A stretch of DNA of 64,000 nt from Pilaira anomala (lineage: Eukaryota > Mucoromycota > Mucoromycetes > Mucorales > Mucoraceae), in contig JAIXMQ010000004.1 of NCBI GenBank assembly GCA_025716855.1, forward strand, positions 186,001 to 250,000, in the 5' to 3' direction. The position numbers and the translations under genes were made by a program. Below are positions 22,681 through 34,200 of this stretch, piece after piece (position 1 is the first letter of the stretch; each line of letters starts with the position of its first letter). The notes beneath the pieces were generated by a model. That model had not been told where the DNA came from and searched no databases. It saw nothing but the letters and a program-made list of their open reading frames with translations.

Positions 22681-23160
22681 TCTTCTTGTGAGTGGAAATT
22701 TGAAACTGTCAGTGCAGCAACCACAAGAAGGCAAGAATGTAAGAACTCAGGAATTAATGCTTCAATATTAAAAGCAATGCGTAGACTGTCGGTGGTAAAT
22801 GAGGACGAAAGTCCGTTACGATTAATTTATTCTGATTGGGTCGAAAGAGATGGTACAATCAACATGATCGTTAAAGAGGGTGATGTTTTTGTCGTCACTA
22901 AGCTTGGCGATATATTTATTCCCGCTAGCCTTCATGAAATTGGCAACAGCTCTAAGCCCCTCAATCATCTTATTATAAACCTGGAAGGTGAGCTTATTTC
23001 TGAAATAAATCCAGTATTTAGTTTTATACTAATTTTATTTAAATAGAAAAACATTGGTTGTCTCGGAACCACTGACTGCGGCTAACGGCCGACTGAAATG
23101 GCAAGAAATTTATGTACAGTCAATGCCGTGTGGCTGGTGAGCCAATCTAGAACGGATACC
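22680..23160 (+). pseudogene. Orphan ORF fragment facing 22244-22680
   Basis: One open frame reads SSCEWKFETVSAATTRRQEC, then INASILKAMRRLSVVNEDES, DWVERDGTINMIVKEGDVFV and LGDIFIPASLHEI, to about 22990. There a donor-like GTGAGC and an acceptor (AAATAG) at 23043-23045 could join a short further exon that soon stops. The composition is protein-like, but the family is unknown to me. It may be a remnant of a multi-copy gene family. Confidence 0.35.
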
Positions 23161-24052
23161 CGCCATTCCAAGTCATACACGCATTGTTGAATAGCTGTCA
23201 AGGAGACACAACGGATCTAGCCAACCTACTATGTACAGCAAGATACGACTGGTTATAATCGGCTATGCTGTTCTACCAAGATATCCTGAAGACATCGTTA
23301 GTTTTTTGACAACATAACTCCAAGCTTTATGAAATTGCAATTGGCCATGGTAACAATGTAAAGATTCTTTCTCGACATTAGCTTTTGAAATCAAAAAGTT
23401 TAACTGAAAAATAAAAATCCTTTAGAAAAATAAATTTAACTGTCTTTATGCTCCAAAGAAATAAAAAAGTTTTCATGACGTTAACCCTCAATACTGACAT
23501 TGTTTATAAAAGACAAAACAGGTATCAGTAGTGTAATAAAAATAAAATAAAAGATGAAATCCATTTCATGATAAAAGAGATATACTGGACTTCTAACCTA
23601 TCTCTTATAATTTTAGAATTGAATTATTATAGTTTCTGATCTTGGAGGGAAATAATAAATAGACTATCTTAAACATCTTTTGTAATCTTTTTTAAAGTCA
23701 CTGAGAAATAGAGAAGTTCCAAGTTGTTAGTTCAAAAAATAATTCAAATAAAATCCCATAAAAAGAGTGTTATAAAAATAAATCCTCGAATTTTACATGT
23801 GGGTTGCAGAAGATAGTCATGTTCAATAAAAAAGGGCGTCCGTCCCACACACAACGCACAAGATCCCCCTTAGTTTGGCTGGTATTATTTTTAACTGTTT
23901 TCTTTTTCCTTTACCTATTTTTGAACTTGGCACTATATTTAATCTCTCTTTTTCCCTCTTTTTTTTATTTTATTTTTTTATATATTTTCCCTTTTTTCTT
24001 TCTCACTCTTTATTTTGTTTTTTTTTTATATATCTTTTCTTGTATTAAAATC
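23161..24052. promoter_or_regulatory. Intergenic region upstream of casein kinase I
   Basis: Up to about 23800 nothing is seen. From about 23880 to 24050 the plus strand is very rich in T and C, like the leader of the LysM gene, and probably forms the promoter/5' UTR of the kinase. An in-frame upstream Met at 23804 reads through this tract and was rejected as a start. Confidence 0.4.
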
Positions 24053-25542
24053 ATGACAAATCAAACGTCAAGTCAGTCAACAAATAACGTTGTTGGTGTA
24101 CACTACAAAGTCGGTAAAAAAATTGGAGAAGGAAGTTTCGGCATAATTTATGAAGGTAAAAAAAAAAAAGAGGTGTCTATTTTTTTTTGTCTTGCCTTTT
24201 AACCTAAATAAAATAAAAAAATTAAGGTACCAACTTGTTAAATAACCAACAGGTGGCAATCAAGTTTGAACCAAGAAAGAGTGACGCACCTCAATTACGA
24301 GATGAATATAGAACTTACAAGATTATGGCTGGAACAGGTATATGTATAAAAAAATAAAAATAAAATTTCCTTTGTTGATCCTAATATGAAATTGGTTTAG
24401 TGGGAGTACCCAATGCATACTATTTTGGACAAGAAGGATTACATAATATTTTAGTGATTGATTTATTAGGGCCTAGTTTAGAAGATATGTTTGATGTATG
24501 TGGTAGACAGTTTTCTGTCAAGACCGTTTCAATGTTAGCTATTCATATGGTAATATACCACTTTTTTTTATAAATATAAACATAAATAGACTAAAAAAGA
24601 TTATATATATATAGATTACTCGTGTACAAGCAATTCATGAAAGAGATTTGATCTATCGTGATATTAAACCAGATAATTTCTTAATTGGAAAACAAGGCAC
24701 GTCAACAGAAAATGATGTTTTTGTAGTTGATTTTGGTATGGCAAAAGCATATCGAGATAAAGTGACGAAACAACATATACCTTATCGAGAAAGAAAGAGT
24801 CTTTCAGGTACTGCACGTTATATGAGTATTAATACTCATTTAGGAAGAGGTAAAGCTTTACTACGTAAAATCATAAATAGTAAAAAAGATGTAACTAATA
24901 ACTATTTATAGAGCAATCACGTCGTGATGATTTAGAGGCTTTAGGACACGTTTTTATGTACTTTCTTAGGAGCTCGTTGCCATGGCAAGGATTAAAGGCC
25001 GCTACAAATAAGCAAAAGTATGAAAAGATTGGAGAAAAGAAGCAGACAACTGATATCCGAGTCTTGTGTGAAGGATATCCAAGTAAAGTATATTTGTGTA
25101 TATTTTGATCTATTTTTACGACCATGTAACACTAACTGAAAATACATATATAGATCAATTTGTAAAATATATGCAGTATTCACGTAAACTTGGATTTGAT
25201 GAAACACCCGATTATAATTGGTTACGTGGATTATTTCAAGAAGTATTAAATAATATGGAAGATAACGATGGTATTTACGATTGGCAACTTTTAAATGATG
25301 GTAAAGGATGGCAAAGTGTTGTGAAAGAGAAACGACAATCACGTGCAGCAAAAAAGATAGTAGGCGGACCTGCAGCAGCAGCAGCAGCAGCAACAGCTTT
25401 ACCACCGAACGAGGCAGCACATCAAACACTACAAGAACAAGCAAAACATCATAACCATTCCTATAATAATAACATGAAGAGTAATTCATCAAGACATGGA
25501 TGGGCTAAAATCAAGTCATTATTAACCTGTGGTATCTTTTAA
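24053..25542 (+). CDS. Casein kinase I (YCK/gamma-like) ending in a CaaX box
   Basis: Six exons (24053-24155, 24227-24337, 24401-24549, 24615-24849, 24912-25082, 25154-25542) give 385 residues. Kinase motifs: GEGSFG loop, [10 protein letters not shown] (catalytic Lys), [13 protein letters not shown] (catalytic loop), VVDFGMAK (DFG), then [24 protein letters not shown], the CK1 activation segment with the SIN signature. [11 protein letters not shown] and the [14 protein letters not shown] end of the core follow. The tail has an alanine run and Asn/His-rich stretch, then LLTCGIF at the very end. Cys-Gly-Ile-Phe fits a CaaX prenylation signal, whereas yeast Yck1/2 use a C-terminal Cys pair for palmitoylation. 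CK1 of this class acts at the plasma membrane and in trafficking. Kinase call is firm; the lipid anchor is inferred. Confidence 0.92.
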
Positions 25543-25742
25543 ATATACACACACATACATTCTTATTTAAATCCATATATATTTATATTCCCCCCTTCCT
25601 TCTCTTGCTCCTTTTATTATTTTAACAACGACAACAACAACAACAAAAAAAAAAAGCATTTTTTATAATCATCTTAATAATAATAATAATAATAATAATA
25701 TTAATATCAAATAATTCAATATAATAAATATTTTATATTTAT

Positions 25743-27609
25743 TTATTCCAGATTGATTTGATCCATAATATCTTTAATAGATTCAGTATATTTTGTGTGT
25801 CCATCTAAATCCAACTGAATGTTCTCAATTCTAGATACATCTTTTACAGCCTCTAAACCAGCAATTTCAGTAGCAAATGAATGTAATCGATAAACATAAG
25901 CTAATACCCAATCATTAGGTGTATAACAATTCACGAATCGACCAGAGACAACATGCGCTGCTTTATGCCATTCCCTACTTTCTTCTGTTGAAATAGGCGC
26001 TCCCATCATTACTACATTATCTACAAGTCCTTCGTGTCCCCTTTCATAGAGCTCTTGTAAACAGTGCCAAATCACTAAACATCCACAACTATAAGCTACC
26101 TGTAAACATATACATATAAGTTGTCATCCTATACTACAAACTTATTTCCATTCTTACCAAATTACAGGGTCTATTACCTTGTACTCTTTCTTCTAAAATA
26201 TCAGCCAAGACTAGAATTAAAAGAGTGTGTGTGAGTATATAACCAAGCCCATATTTAATAAATGTTTACAACTTTACCAACACCTGCTTTTTTTGAACGA
26301 TCCATAACCAGTTGCCAAGGGTTGTCAATGACATCAGCAATTTTCAATATAGTTGCAGGAAGAGCAATAGCCGCTATCATAACAAAAATTAGAAATGCAA
26401 TTTGAATGTTAGAGAATCGCTCCTTTATATACACATACCAACAAATGCATTCAGTACAGTTGCCTTGGCTACTTCCATACCAGCATAATTAATTGCAGAG
26501 TCTCGGACAAATTTTCGAAAAGAGTAACCAAGGTTTAATAAATCATCTGTTTCGTATTCTAAACAAAATATATCTGTATTACTTCTTGTTTTCTCAAATG
26601 CATGTTCCCAAGGTGTCTATATAACAAGGTATTTTAATATCAATATTGTATTATACTTTAGTATATAGTGTTTTTTTTTTTTTTTACCTTTGTTTCGTCT
26701 TTACTCTCAAGTAAAAAGCCAGAAATACAGATAGTACAATGAAGAGCAGGTACAGGAGGTAAATCAGGATCATTCAAAATCTGTTTAAACTCAAATTCCT
26801 CAATACCCTTCATGCGTCTATGCATTCTCCAACCAGCTAAACCACCACCCGTTAAACCAAATAAGCTTGTCACTAATGCAACACCACCTGCTGTAGCAAA
26901 AAAAGTAGCACCTGTCACACCTACTAATAAAGGAGCCAATAAAGGAGCAGCAAGACCACCTGTCAAAGCTATTTTTATACCCTTTTTGTTGTCAATATGA
27001 CGTATATACAATAATATGATTTATATTAGAAACTTTACCGATTAATGCACCACCGCCAATGACACTAGCACCTGTAGCCATCCATTTAAAAATCTGTTTC
27101 TTTTGACTGGCATCTTGCATAGATTGTTTTGCATGTAAATCCATCTTTTCTTGAGCCGTTCTAGCTTCCTCGGGCTTATTTTCTACAAGAGCATAATACA
27201 TTTGTTGAGATACACTGCGCTCAACACAGGCTAAATCACCACGATATAAGTCTAATGTATATTGTAACTGAAGTAAAAAACGACGTGCTCTTGCGTCATA
27301 GATCATTATCTTCTTATCTACGGTCTCTAAAGATAACGCGAGTAGATCCATAAGGACTTCGATACGAATGTCTTTGGGTTGAGAAAGTGTTTGGATGACG
27401 TCGGGTAAGGGTTGTGTACGCGATTCGAGGTCGTCTTGTGATAGTTTAAGGTATTTGAGAACGGATTCCCACCAGTTGTTGGACCATTCGTCACCAAATA
27501 TGGCGGCGGTGTGGGTTAGGGATTCCGCACAGGCTCGTCCGATGGCGAACTTTTGGTCTTCTGTCCAGGTTGATAATGAAAGTTGAATTAAAGGTTTATC
27601 GTTCGTCAT
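25743..27609 (-). CDS. TMCO4/DUF726 family membrane protein with alpha/beta-hydrolase fold
   Basis: Six exons (27609-27039, 26968-26688, 26616-26439, 26373-26278, 26210-26158, 26099-25743) give 511 residues. The N-terminal half is helical with EARTAQEKMDLHAKQSMQDAS. A glycine-rich hydrophobic region follows (KWMATGASVIGGGALIGALTGGLAAPLLAPLLVGVTG is split across exons 1 and 2, about 181-235), a hallmark of DUF726. The hydrolase part has LVAYSCGCLVIWHCL (nucleophile elbow), DNVVMMGAP, and NCYTPNDWVLAYVYR. The elbow reads A-Y-S-C-G instead of the common G-x-S-x-G. Family members are predicted lipases of the secretory membranes; none of the activity is proven here. It lies tail to tail with the kinase, 200 bases apart. 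Confidence 0.87.
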
Positions 27610-29018
27610 GGTGTTGTATTTGAAAGAAGGTGGGTCACAAAAAAAAAAGGTTTTTGAAAAAAAAAAGATAGTGAAACGCGGTATCTTAAATAATCAATGC
27701 ATGTGAATTTGTTTTGCTTACATAAAAAAAAGTTTAAAGAATAATAATTTGTGATATAAAGCAGATAGAAATGCCATTACATCATCTGCTTGTTTCTTTA
27801 TATGCCAAATAAAAGAATATAATTTTTAAAAAAAGAATAGAACTATTGATAAAGATTAAGGACTTAAATGAAACGAATGTGAGCACTCAAGAGGAAGTGA
27901 GTATTTGATTTAAACTTTCATGTTTGAAGGGACTAGATCTGTAATTCTTGAGCCAGATAAACTGATTCAGCCAGTGTGTTTTCGATACATTGCTTATGTC
28001 GGAAAGTTTTTTGTCAGCCGACTCGTTCAGCTTACAATGTCCTTGGTGGAAACAGCTAGTTACTCTTTTCTTTCAAAGTAATGTGTATGTAAAATGATTA
28101 AAGCTGTATATGTAATTTATCATTAAAATTAAAAGGAGCTGTCACCTTATTCAAGATTTATTTTATAATATTTTTCAGCCATTTAAAAAAGGTGATCTGT
28201 ATTAGTTTTTTGTGAACTAGGTACAAGTATTTTTTTGTGTCGGCCCAAAAGTCTAGTTTACAGACAGTGTTAATCGCGTCAATAAAATATATAAACCAAC
28301 ATTAGGTCGCTTACCTGGTGCACAAAGCTCTTCTCGTAAACCTTTGATTATGAAAAAAGATACATGCACCTTTTTTGCGCACCCTTTTTTATTATTATTA
28401 TTACCGCCTCACCACTTACGGGTTTGGACGGAATATGCTCTCTATCTAATACACGAAGCCTGCACAAAAAGAGCATTTTCTATTGAGATTTATTAAACAT
28501 TAAATTACTTCTTTCTGATGAAATTATTAGAGCATTTATATGACAGACTTACCATTGACAACAACATGTTTTGTGCAGGTTTCAAAATACTTATTTTTTG
28601 AAACAATCTCTTGTATAGATAGGGTATTTGGTCAAAGAAGAAATCAATATTGTAGAGGTAAGGAAGTTTTATTTTTAAATATATGTAAAAAAGAAAGCAA
28701 AAGAAAAGAAAGAACCATAAAAAAACACATTTTATAATGAAACTAAAAAAAAAACTACTTCTGTGGTGTGTGAAAATTTGAAAGAGAAAAAGGAAATATT
28801 TTACATACACTTGAAATTTGAAGTCGTAAATTGTGTTACTGTAAACACTATTGTTAGTTATTGCTTCAAACATGTTATAAATATTTTTTCTTTATTTAGC
28901 CAGAAAACATATTATTATAACAATTAACCGCAAGTAAGAATAGAAGGTAAAGTGATTTTGTGAACCTGCTGTAAAATAAATTCATACTTATCACCGCAAC
29001 ATGCATGTAAAAAGCTTT
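27610..29018. repeat. Intergenic region with a dispersed repeat copy at 28456-28760
   Basis: No gene is supported. The segment at about 28456-28760 resembles 49530-49800 in the same orientation: ATTTATTA, GATGAAATTATTAGA, TTGACAACAACAT, TTTTGTGCAGG, AACAATCTCTT, AGATAGGG, AAAGAAGA and AAGAAAAGAA occur in the same order in both. The unit is non-coding as far as I can see and may be a small element or element end. Confidence 0.55.
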
Positions 29019-32000
29019 TTAGTTTTTAAATAATGACTCAATTGATGATACAAACTCCTGTCCATCTACTCTCGTTAAATCTACCTCAAGGAATTCATCT
29101 TTGATCCTTTGTAATTTTTTATAATTTTCTTGATCTGCTTCAATTTTTTCAATTGGTTTATCATTTAAAAAGCAATCAGATAACTCAATTGCTAAAAAAA
29201 AAAAAAAAAAAAAAAATTAATATATCTGTCATTTAAACATGTGTGCTATATATTTATATACCTCTTTCAATTGTACTAGAAGGTAACCCTGCAATACCAG
29301 CACACCATATTCCGTAAGAAGCATTTGGTCCTTTTCCAGGTACAATTCGATACAAAAACACAACTTCTTCTCCTTCCTCTCCTTGATTCTCTTCAGTATT
29401 AGGCTGACGGCTTAAGATTTCTGTTTGTGATAAACTAATACCATCCTGTGCCGATAATATATCCTGACTAATTAAATCTAATAAAGAGAGCTATAATGTT
29501 GATGTATAAATATTATTCTTTTACATGATGCATACCATGAAAGTGTGTACTTGCTACTATTTTAGGACATCTTTCACATCTTGATAAAAAATATCCAATG
29601 ACAGAACAAAATAAAGCTGCGCCATCCGAGCTATCTGTTCCCTAGCATTTGTATTAGTTATATTAGTTTTAGTACCTTTTCTTTTGTCCCAAGGAGAGAA
29701 AGATTATTTTTGCTCCAAAAAGGAGTGAAGAGAAAACTAAGAAGGAGAGAGTGTAGTACTTACCTTTCCAAATTCATCGATAATTACTAGACTATGATTT
29801 GATGAATTATTTAAAGCCCGATAAAGTTGTTGTAAATCAAAAGCAAACGCACTCTGTGGCTGAATTGAAAATGAATCAAAAAGAAGAATATAAGAGAAAG
29901 TATTATGTCAACTATTTATACCTTGGATACTGTTTCCGATGTTTGAATTCTTGTAAACAGTTTATCCGTAATACCAATGATGGCTTTTTCAGCTGGTACA
30001 TAACTAGAATTTTATCTGAATAATTTGTATGCTGTATTATACTTTTTGTATTTACCTTCCAATGTGAGCCATGTAAACAATCAATGCAATTTGTTTCAAG
30101 TAGACACTCTTTCCTGAGAAATTAGCTCCTGTCACAATCTGTACGCTTTTAATTTCTTCATTTGTTTGATCTGTATTCGAACTTGGTGCGATCCCAGGCT
30201 CCATTGTTGTAGTTGGTACTACAGTTATATTGCTTTCCTTTGATAACTCTGCAAGTTCCTTTGTCGAATTGCGTGTACCTTCCTTTTTTACTCTACTCAT
30301 TGTATCACTTTGATACATACTAGAGAGACGGTCACTTGTTTTACTCTTGAATCCTTTTCCACCTTGTAAATAGGTATCATTCGGAATAAATACCTCAACA
30401 CATAATTCTTGTAACGGATGCCTTTTTTTTTTGTACTTTGTTTTAGAGTATAGTTAATTTTTTTTTTACAAGAATATTCCTTTACCTTCCTTGCTTAATA
30501 ATTAAAGAATCATCCATTGTCATTACAGGTTCCACATAATTGAATCTTAAAGCCACTAATGTAAGTGAAATTAAACTAGAGCATATAGTAATTAGTTGTC
30601 ATTTTTTTTTTTTTTGCTTGAATGGCTTTTCTTCTTACCAATCGAGTTCAGATAAGAGACTTGCAACCTCTGAAAATTGGTTCACATAATTTAGTACACG
30701 TTCAGATAACGCTTGAATTATTTCAATCTCTTTATCTGCAATCATAGCATGAATATCACCAATAGCTCCATCAAGCTCTGAAAAAACTTGTAAGTATTGG
30801 AGAATGATGGTCAATGCATCAAACAAAATACCTTTCATTCGATCATTTTTATAATACATATTTTCAGTTGTGGTAAACTAAAGAAAACATTGTTATATTC
30901 ATACAAGAGCAAAAATAAAAAGTAAATTTTTTATTACCTGTAACTCAAAGCCGTGCAAATAACCTGCATAATAATCTCCAACATGACTATGACTACTTGT
31001 ACTTTTACTATCAGAAACAGATCGGTTTTGAGGTAATGTAATCAAATAACCTAATTGAGGAAAGTAAACTACGTTCAATACAGCACCCAACCCTACTGGC
31101 AATGTAGCACTAATGTCTTTTGATATTTTAAGCTTTTAAAAGAAAATTTTTTTGCGAGTGAATATCATCATCTTTTATATGTTACATATCTACATTTACC
31201 AAATAATTGTCCAAAGCTTCATATTTCTCTCGTAACGAGTCTAAATCCTATTTATAATATGATAGTTAGAGTAAAATAGAATAGATTCAAGTATATATAC
31301 TTACGCTATCAACATTGTCTTTAACAATAAGTCTACCCTCTGCTTTACTCGTTTCGAAATCAATCTAATTTTTTTTTATGTTAATACATGTTTTTTATGG
31401 ATCGCATTGAGAGATTACCGTGTCATTTATATTAGATCCAACTTCTTTCATTATCTCTGTAACGGATAGATACTTTCTTGTTTTATTCATGAAAGCAACT
31501 TCGGGTCCATAACGGTACGACTGACCCAACAAACTCAAAGTACGAATGGTGTAATAAGCAAACTGAATAAATGTATTTAATAAACTAATTTATTTCCTAT
31601 TCTCAACTTACGTTTAGAATATGCTGCCAATCACTTGCATTGCATTTACTTTCTTTTACTTTCGCCAATAATCGATGAATATTCTTGATATGTTTTAAAT
31701 TCCCAGATAACTCCAATACAATATCTCGCATATCCGCTTGTAAAAAGAATCGAATGGATTCATGACGATAGTCCAATATGTCTTTATCCGTAGTAGGTTT
31801 TGAAATCCATTCATGAAACATTTGTTTACCTAATACACTTGTTGTTCTATTCAAAAGTCCTATTATATTTTTTATAAGAATAAAAAAAAAAAAAATAACT
31901 GCGTGGAATACTGATATATATATACCGAATAAGGAAAGGCTTTCTTTTCCATGTTTTTGGTGCATATTTGGATGTGTCTCATAATTAAATATACAAAGTG

Positions 32001-32917
32001 ATCTATACAGCTGATTAGTATGAAAGTAAAATACGTGGTGAGTAACTTACTTTATCGTATCTGCATTGACATGCATACACTTCTCGCTATATATACTATA
32101 TTTAGTTTACTGTTTTTATTTGAAGAAATTTATTTTACCAAGAGAAATTTCGAAGTGTAATAGGTTGAATTGAGAGCTCATTTTGAGAATCACCGTCAAT
32201 TCCTTCTTCTTGTTCGATCTTTTGTAAATGTTTTAACAATACGCCAGCACAGCCAACCTGTTATACACATGATAAGTTTTTATATAAAAAATACATTGAT
32301 TTTTCTTTACGCTTCTTACAGTTAGATGACTACTATCTAAATGAATCAACCCTTCCAATTGTAAATACGCATGTGTTTTATTCCCTTCTTCTGGATCCAT
32401 CAAGAACATATGTTGACTGGAAATACTTGCATCATCATCATGATAAGTCGACTGCTGTTGTTGAATATGATGAATATACCAATTTAACAACAAATATCTT
32501 CCTTTTTCAAACGAGAAGTCTTTTCCGTGCATTTTTTTAATTTCAATTGAAGTACCTACAGTAAAAAAAATGTAAGGGTATACACATATTTATTTATCAC
32601 TTTTCGTTTTCTCATAGTCATTACCATGTTCCTGTTCAAAGTATTCAAATAAAGCTATGTCACTTGTATCAGATAAGATGATACATTTAGGTACAATTTG
32701 TGCAATCACTAGTATTACATGTGTTAAACTATTTTAAGCAAATAATTGAGCTGTTTTTTTACTGCTTTTTTTTTGTCGCCCCCTTACATAGTGTTGTATA
32801 CTCAAACTCATCTGTTTCTTTAATATCCTCCATTAAAAACATTTCTAAACTATGGCTTGAATAATAAGCACATCCTAAAGTATTGGACTTCCAATGAATA
32901 CACATAATTGTCTCCAT
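29019..32917 (-). CDS. MSH5: Meiotic MutS homologue MSH5
   Basis: I could join 19 exons in phase into 922 residues: 32917-32788, 32708-32625, 32555-32320, 32257-32139, 32086-32051, 32002-31926, 31859-31612, 31562-31419, 31364-31305, 31247-31200, 31132-30938, 30877-30639, 30575-30486, 30421-30056, 30003-29922, 29859-29764, 29641-29525, 29490-29262, 29191-29019. The start METIMCIHWKSNTLGCAYY and the lever core (LSLFGLLNRTTSVLGKQM, LRDIVLELSGNLKHI-like) fit MSH5. ATPase motifs: GRHPLQELCVE, Walker A GANFSGKSVYLKQIALI (about 667), YVPAEKAIIGITDKLFTRI, Walker B LVIIDEFGKGTDSSDG, and IVASTHFH. MSH4-MSH5 stabilises recombination intermediates for crossovers. About 70 Ser/Thr/Lys-rich residues are inserted just before Walker A. 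The exon 17 donor was chosen by phase and is less certain. Confidence 0.92.
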
Positions 32918-34200
32918 TTTTTTTATATTAATTTTTTTAAAAAGAAGAAGAAAAAAAAAGAAGTTGCAAAAAAAAAGTTAACAAATTTGGAAATTTGGAA
33001 GTTGTCAAACTGTGCCAGCTGATTATGGCCCTGTAAAATGACAGCAATTTTTTTTTTTTTTTTTTTTATGTTCCTAGTTCTTTGTGGTGGCCTCACGTCT
33101 AGTGTATAGTAACGTGATAAAAACAAAAAAACTCCTGATGCTTAATATTGAGGACTAAAAAGAGGGAAATAGCCAATTTTTCAAACAGTTATTAGTTTTT
33201 TATACTCAAAGTTAAAATCTTACTTTTTTTTTTTGATAAAATGAAGAGCACAGGAACTGTTGTAACACAATTCAGTTTGACGGCGTGTTGTAGTTGTACG
33301 ATTTCGGCGTAATTGGTACACAATGTATTTTATTTCTCGTATGACAAACTCATTTAAAAAAACTATCTATTGTATGTTGAGAGGAATGATGTCAATGGAG
33401 AGTGTAGTATGAATTTATAGCAAGGAGTTCGGTCCGAATAGGATAATAAACATTTTCTTGTCACTTTGAGAAAACAATGGATGATCCATATGTATATCTC
33501 CTCATTTAAATAAAGATATTTTAGCCGAACATGTGTAAAAGACACCTCAACTATTCCACAACTCAGTATCAATTTATTCTACAAAATAAAAAAAAATAAT
33601 AAAGCCATCAGTAAGAATTAGCATATAGGCATCAGTAGTAGCATCATAAAGGAACTAACTAATGCTTGTATTACGAACGTTTGATCCCAATATTAGTCAT
33701 GGGAACCTCAATCAGTATATCCTGTGAGGATAAAGTTATATTTAAATATTTGTGGTTTGTTGTATGTTTGTATATATCGAATTTAATAAAAACAATTAAG
33801 AAGAGCAAAAAGATAAGATTGTTATTTATTCATATTCATTATGCGCGTTCAAAATTGATTCACTGTATGTATTATCTTTTACAGAAAAAAAAGGAAAATA
33901 TTAAATAGATATTTTGATAATTTATATACTTTTGCTTTGGTGTGAGTAAGCTTTTTTGCATATTCATCAATCACATGAAGTCGTTGCAACTTTTGAAGAA
34001 CCAGTAATTGGGGGGGAGAGGGGGTTTCTCATTAGATTCCCTCATGTAATTAAAAAAGATATCAAAGGCTGAGAATAAAGTATATCTACTATGTATGTTT
34101 AAAGAATCAGTAAAGTAAAATGAATTGCATCGTGATGACCTTTTCAAAAAAGATAACATGCATTAATAAATGGCAGTGATGTGACCGGCGGATAAAGAAT
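32918..34200. promoter_or_regulatory. Shared upstream region of MSH5 and TERT
   Basis: The two genes diverge from this 1.28-kb stretch. It has T runs at about 33048-33067 and 33225-33234 and a G run (GGGGGGAGAGGGGG) near 34010. Small open frames here lack protein character. I see no defined regulatory motif. Confidence 0.4.

Noticed and set aside
23804..24052. Upstream start for casein kinase I
   Set aside because: The stretch is a Phe/Leu-rich reading of the pyrimidine leader; CK1 homologues begin close to the Met at 24053.
24992..25492. 166-residue minus-strand frame opposite casein kinase I
   Set aside because: Pure antisense of conserved kinase exons, rich in Leu/Tyr/His with no domain.
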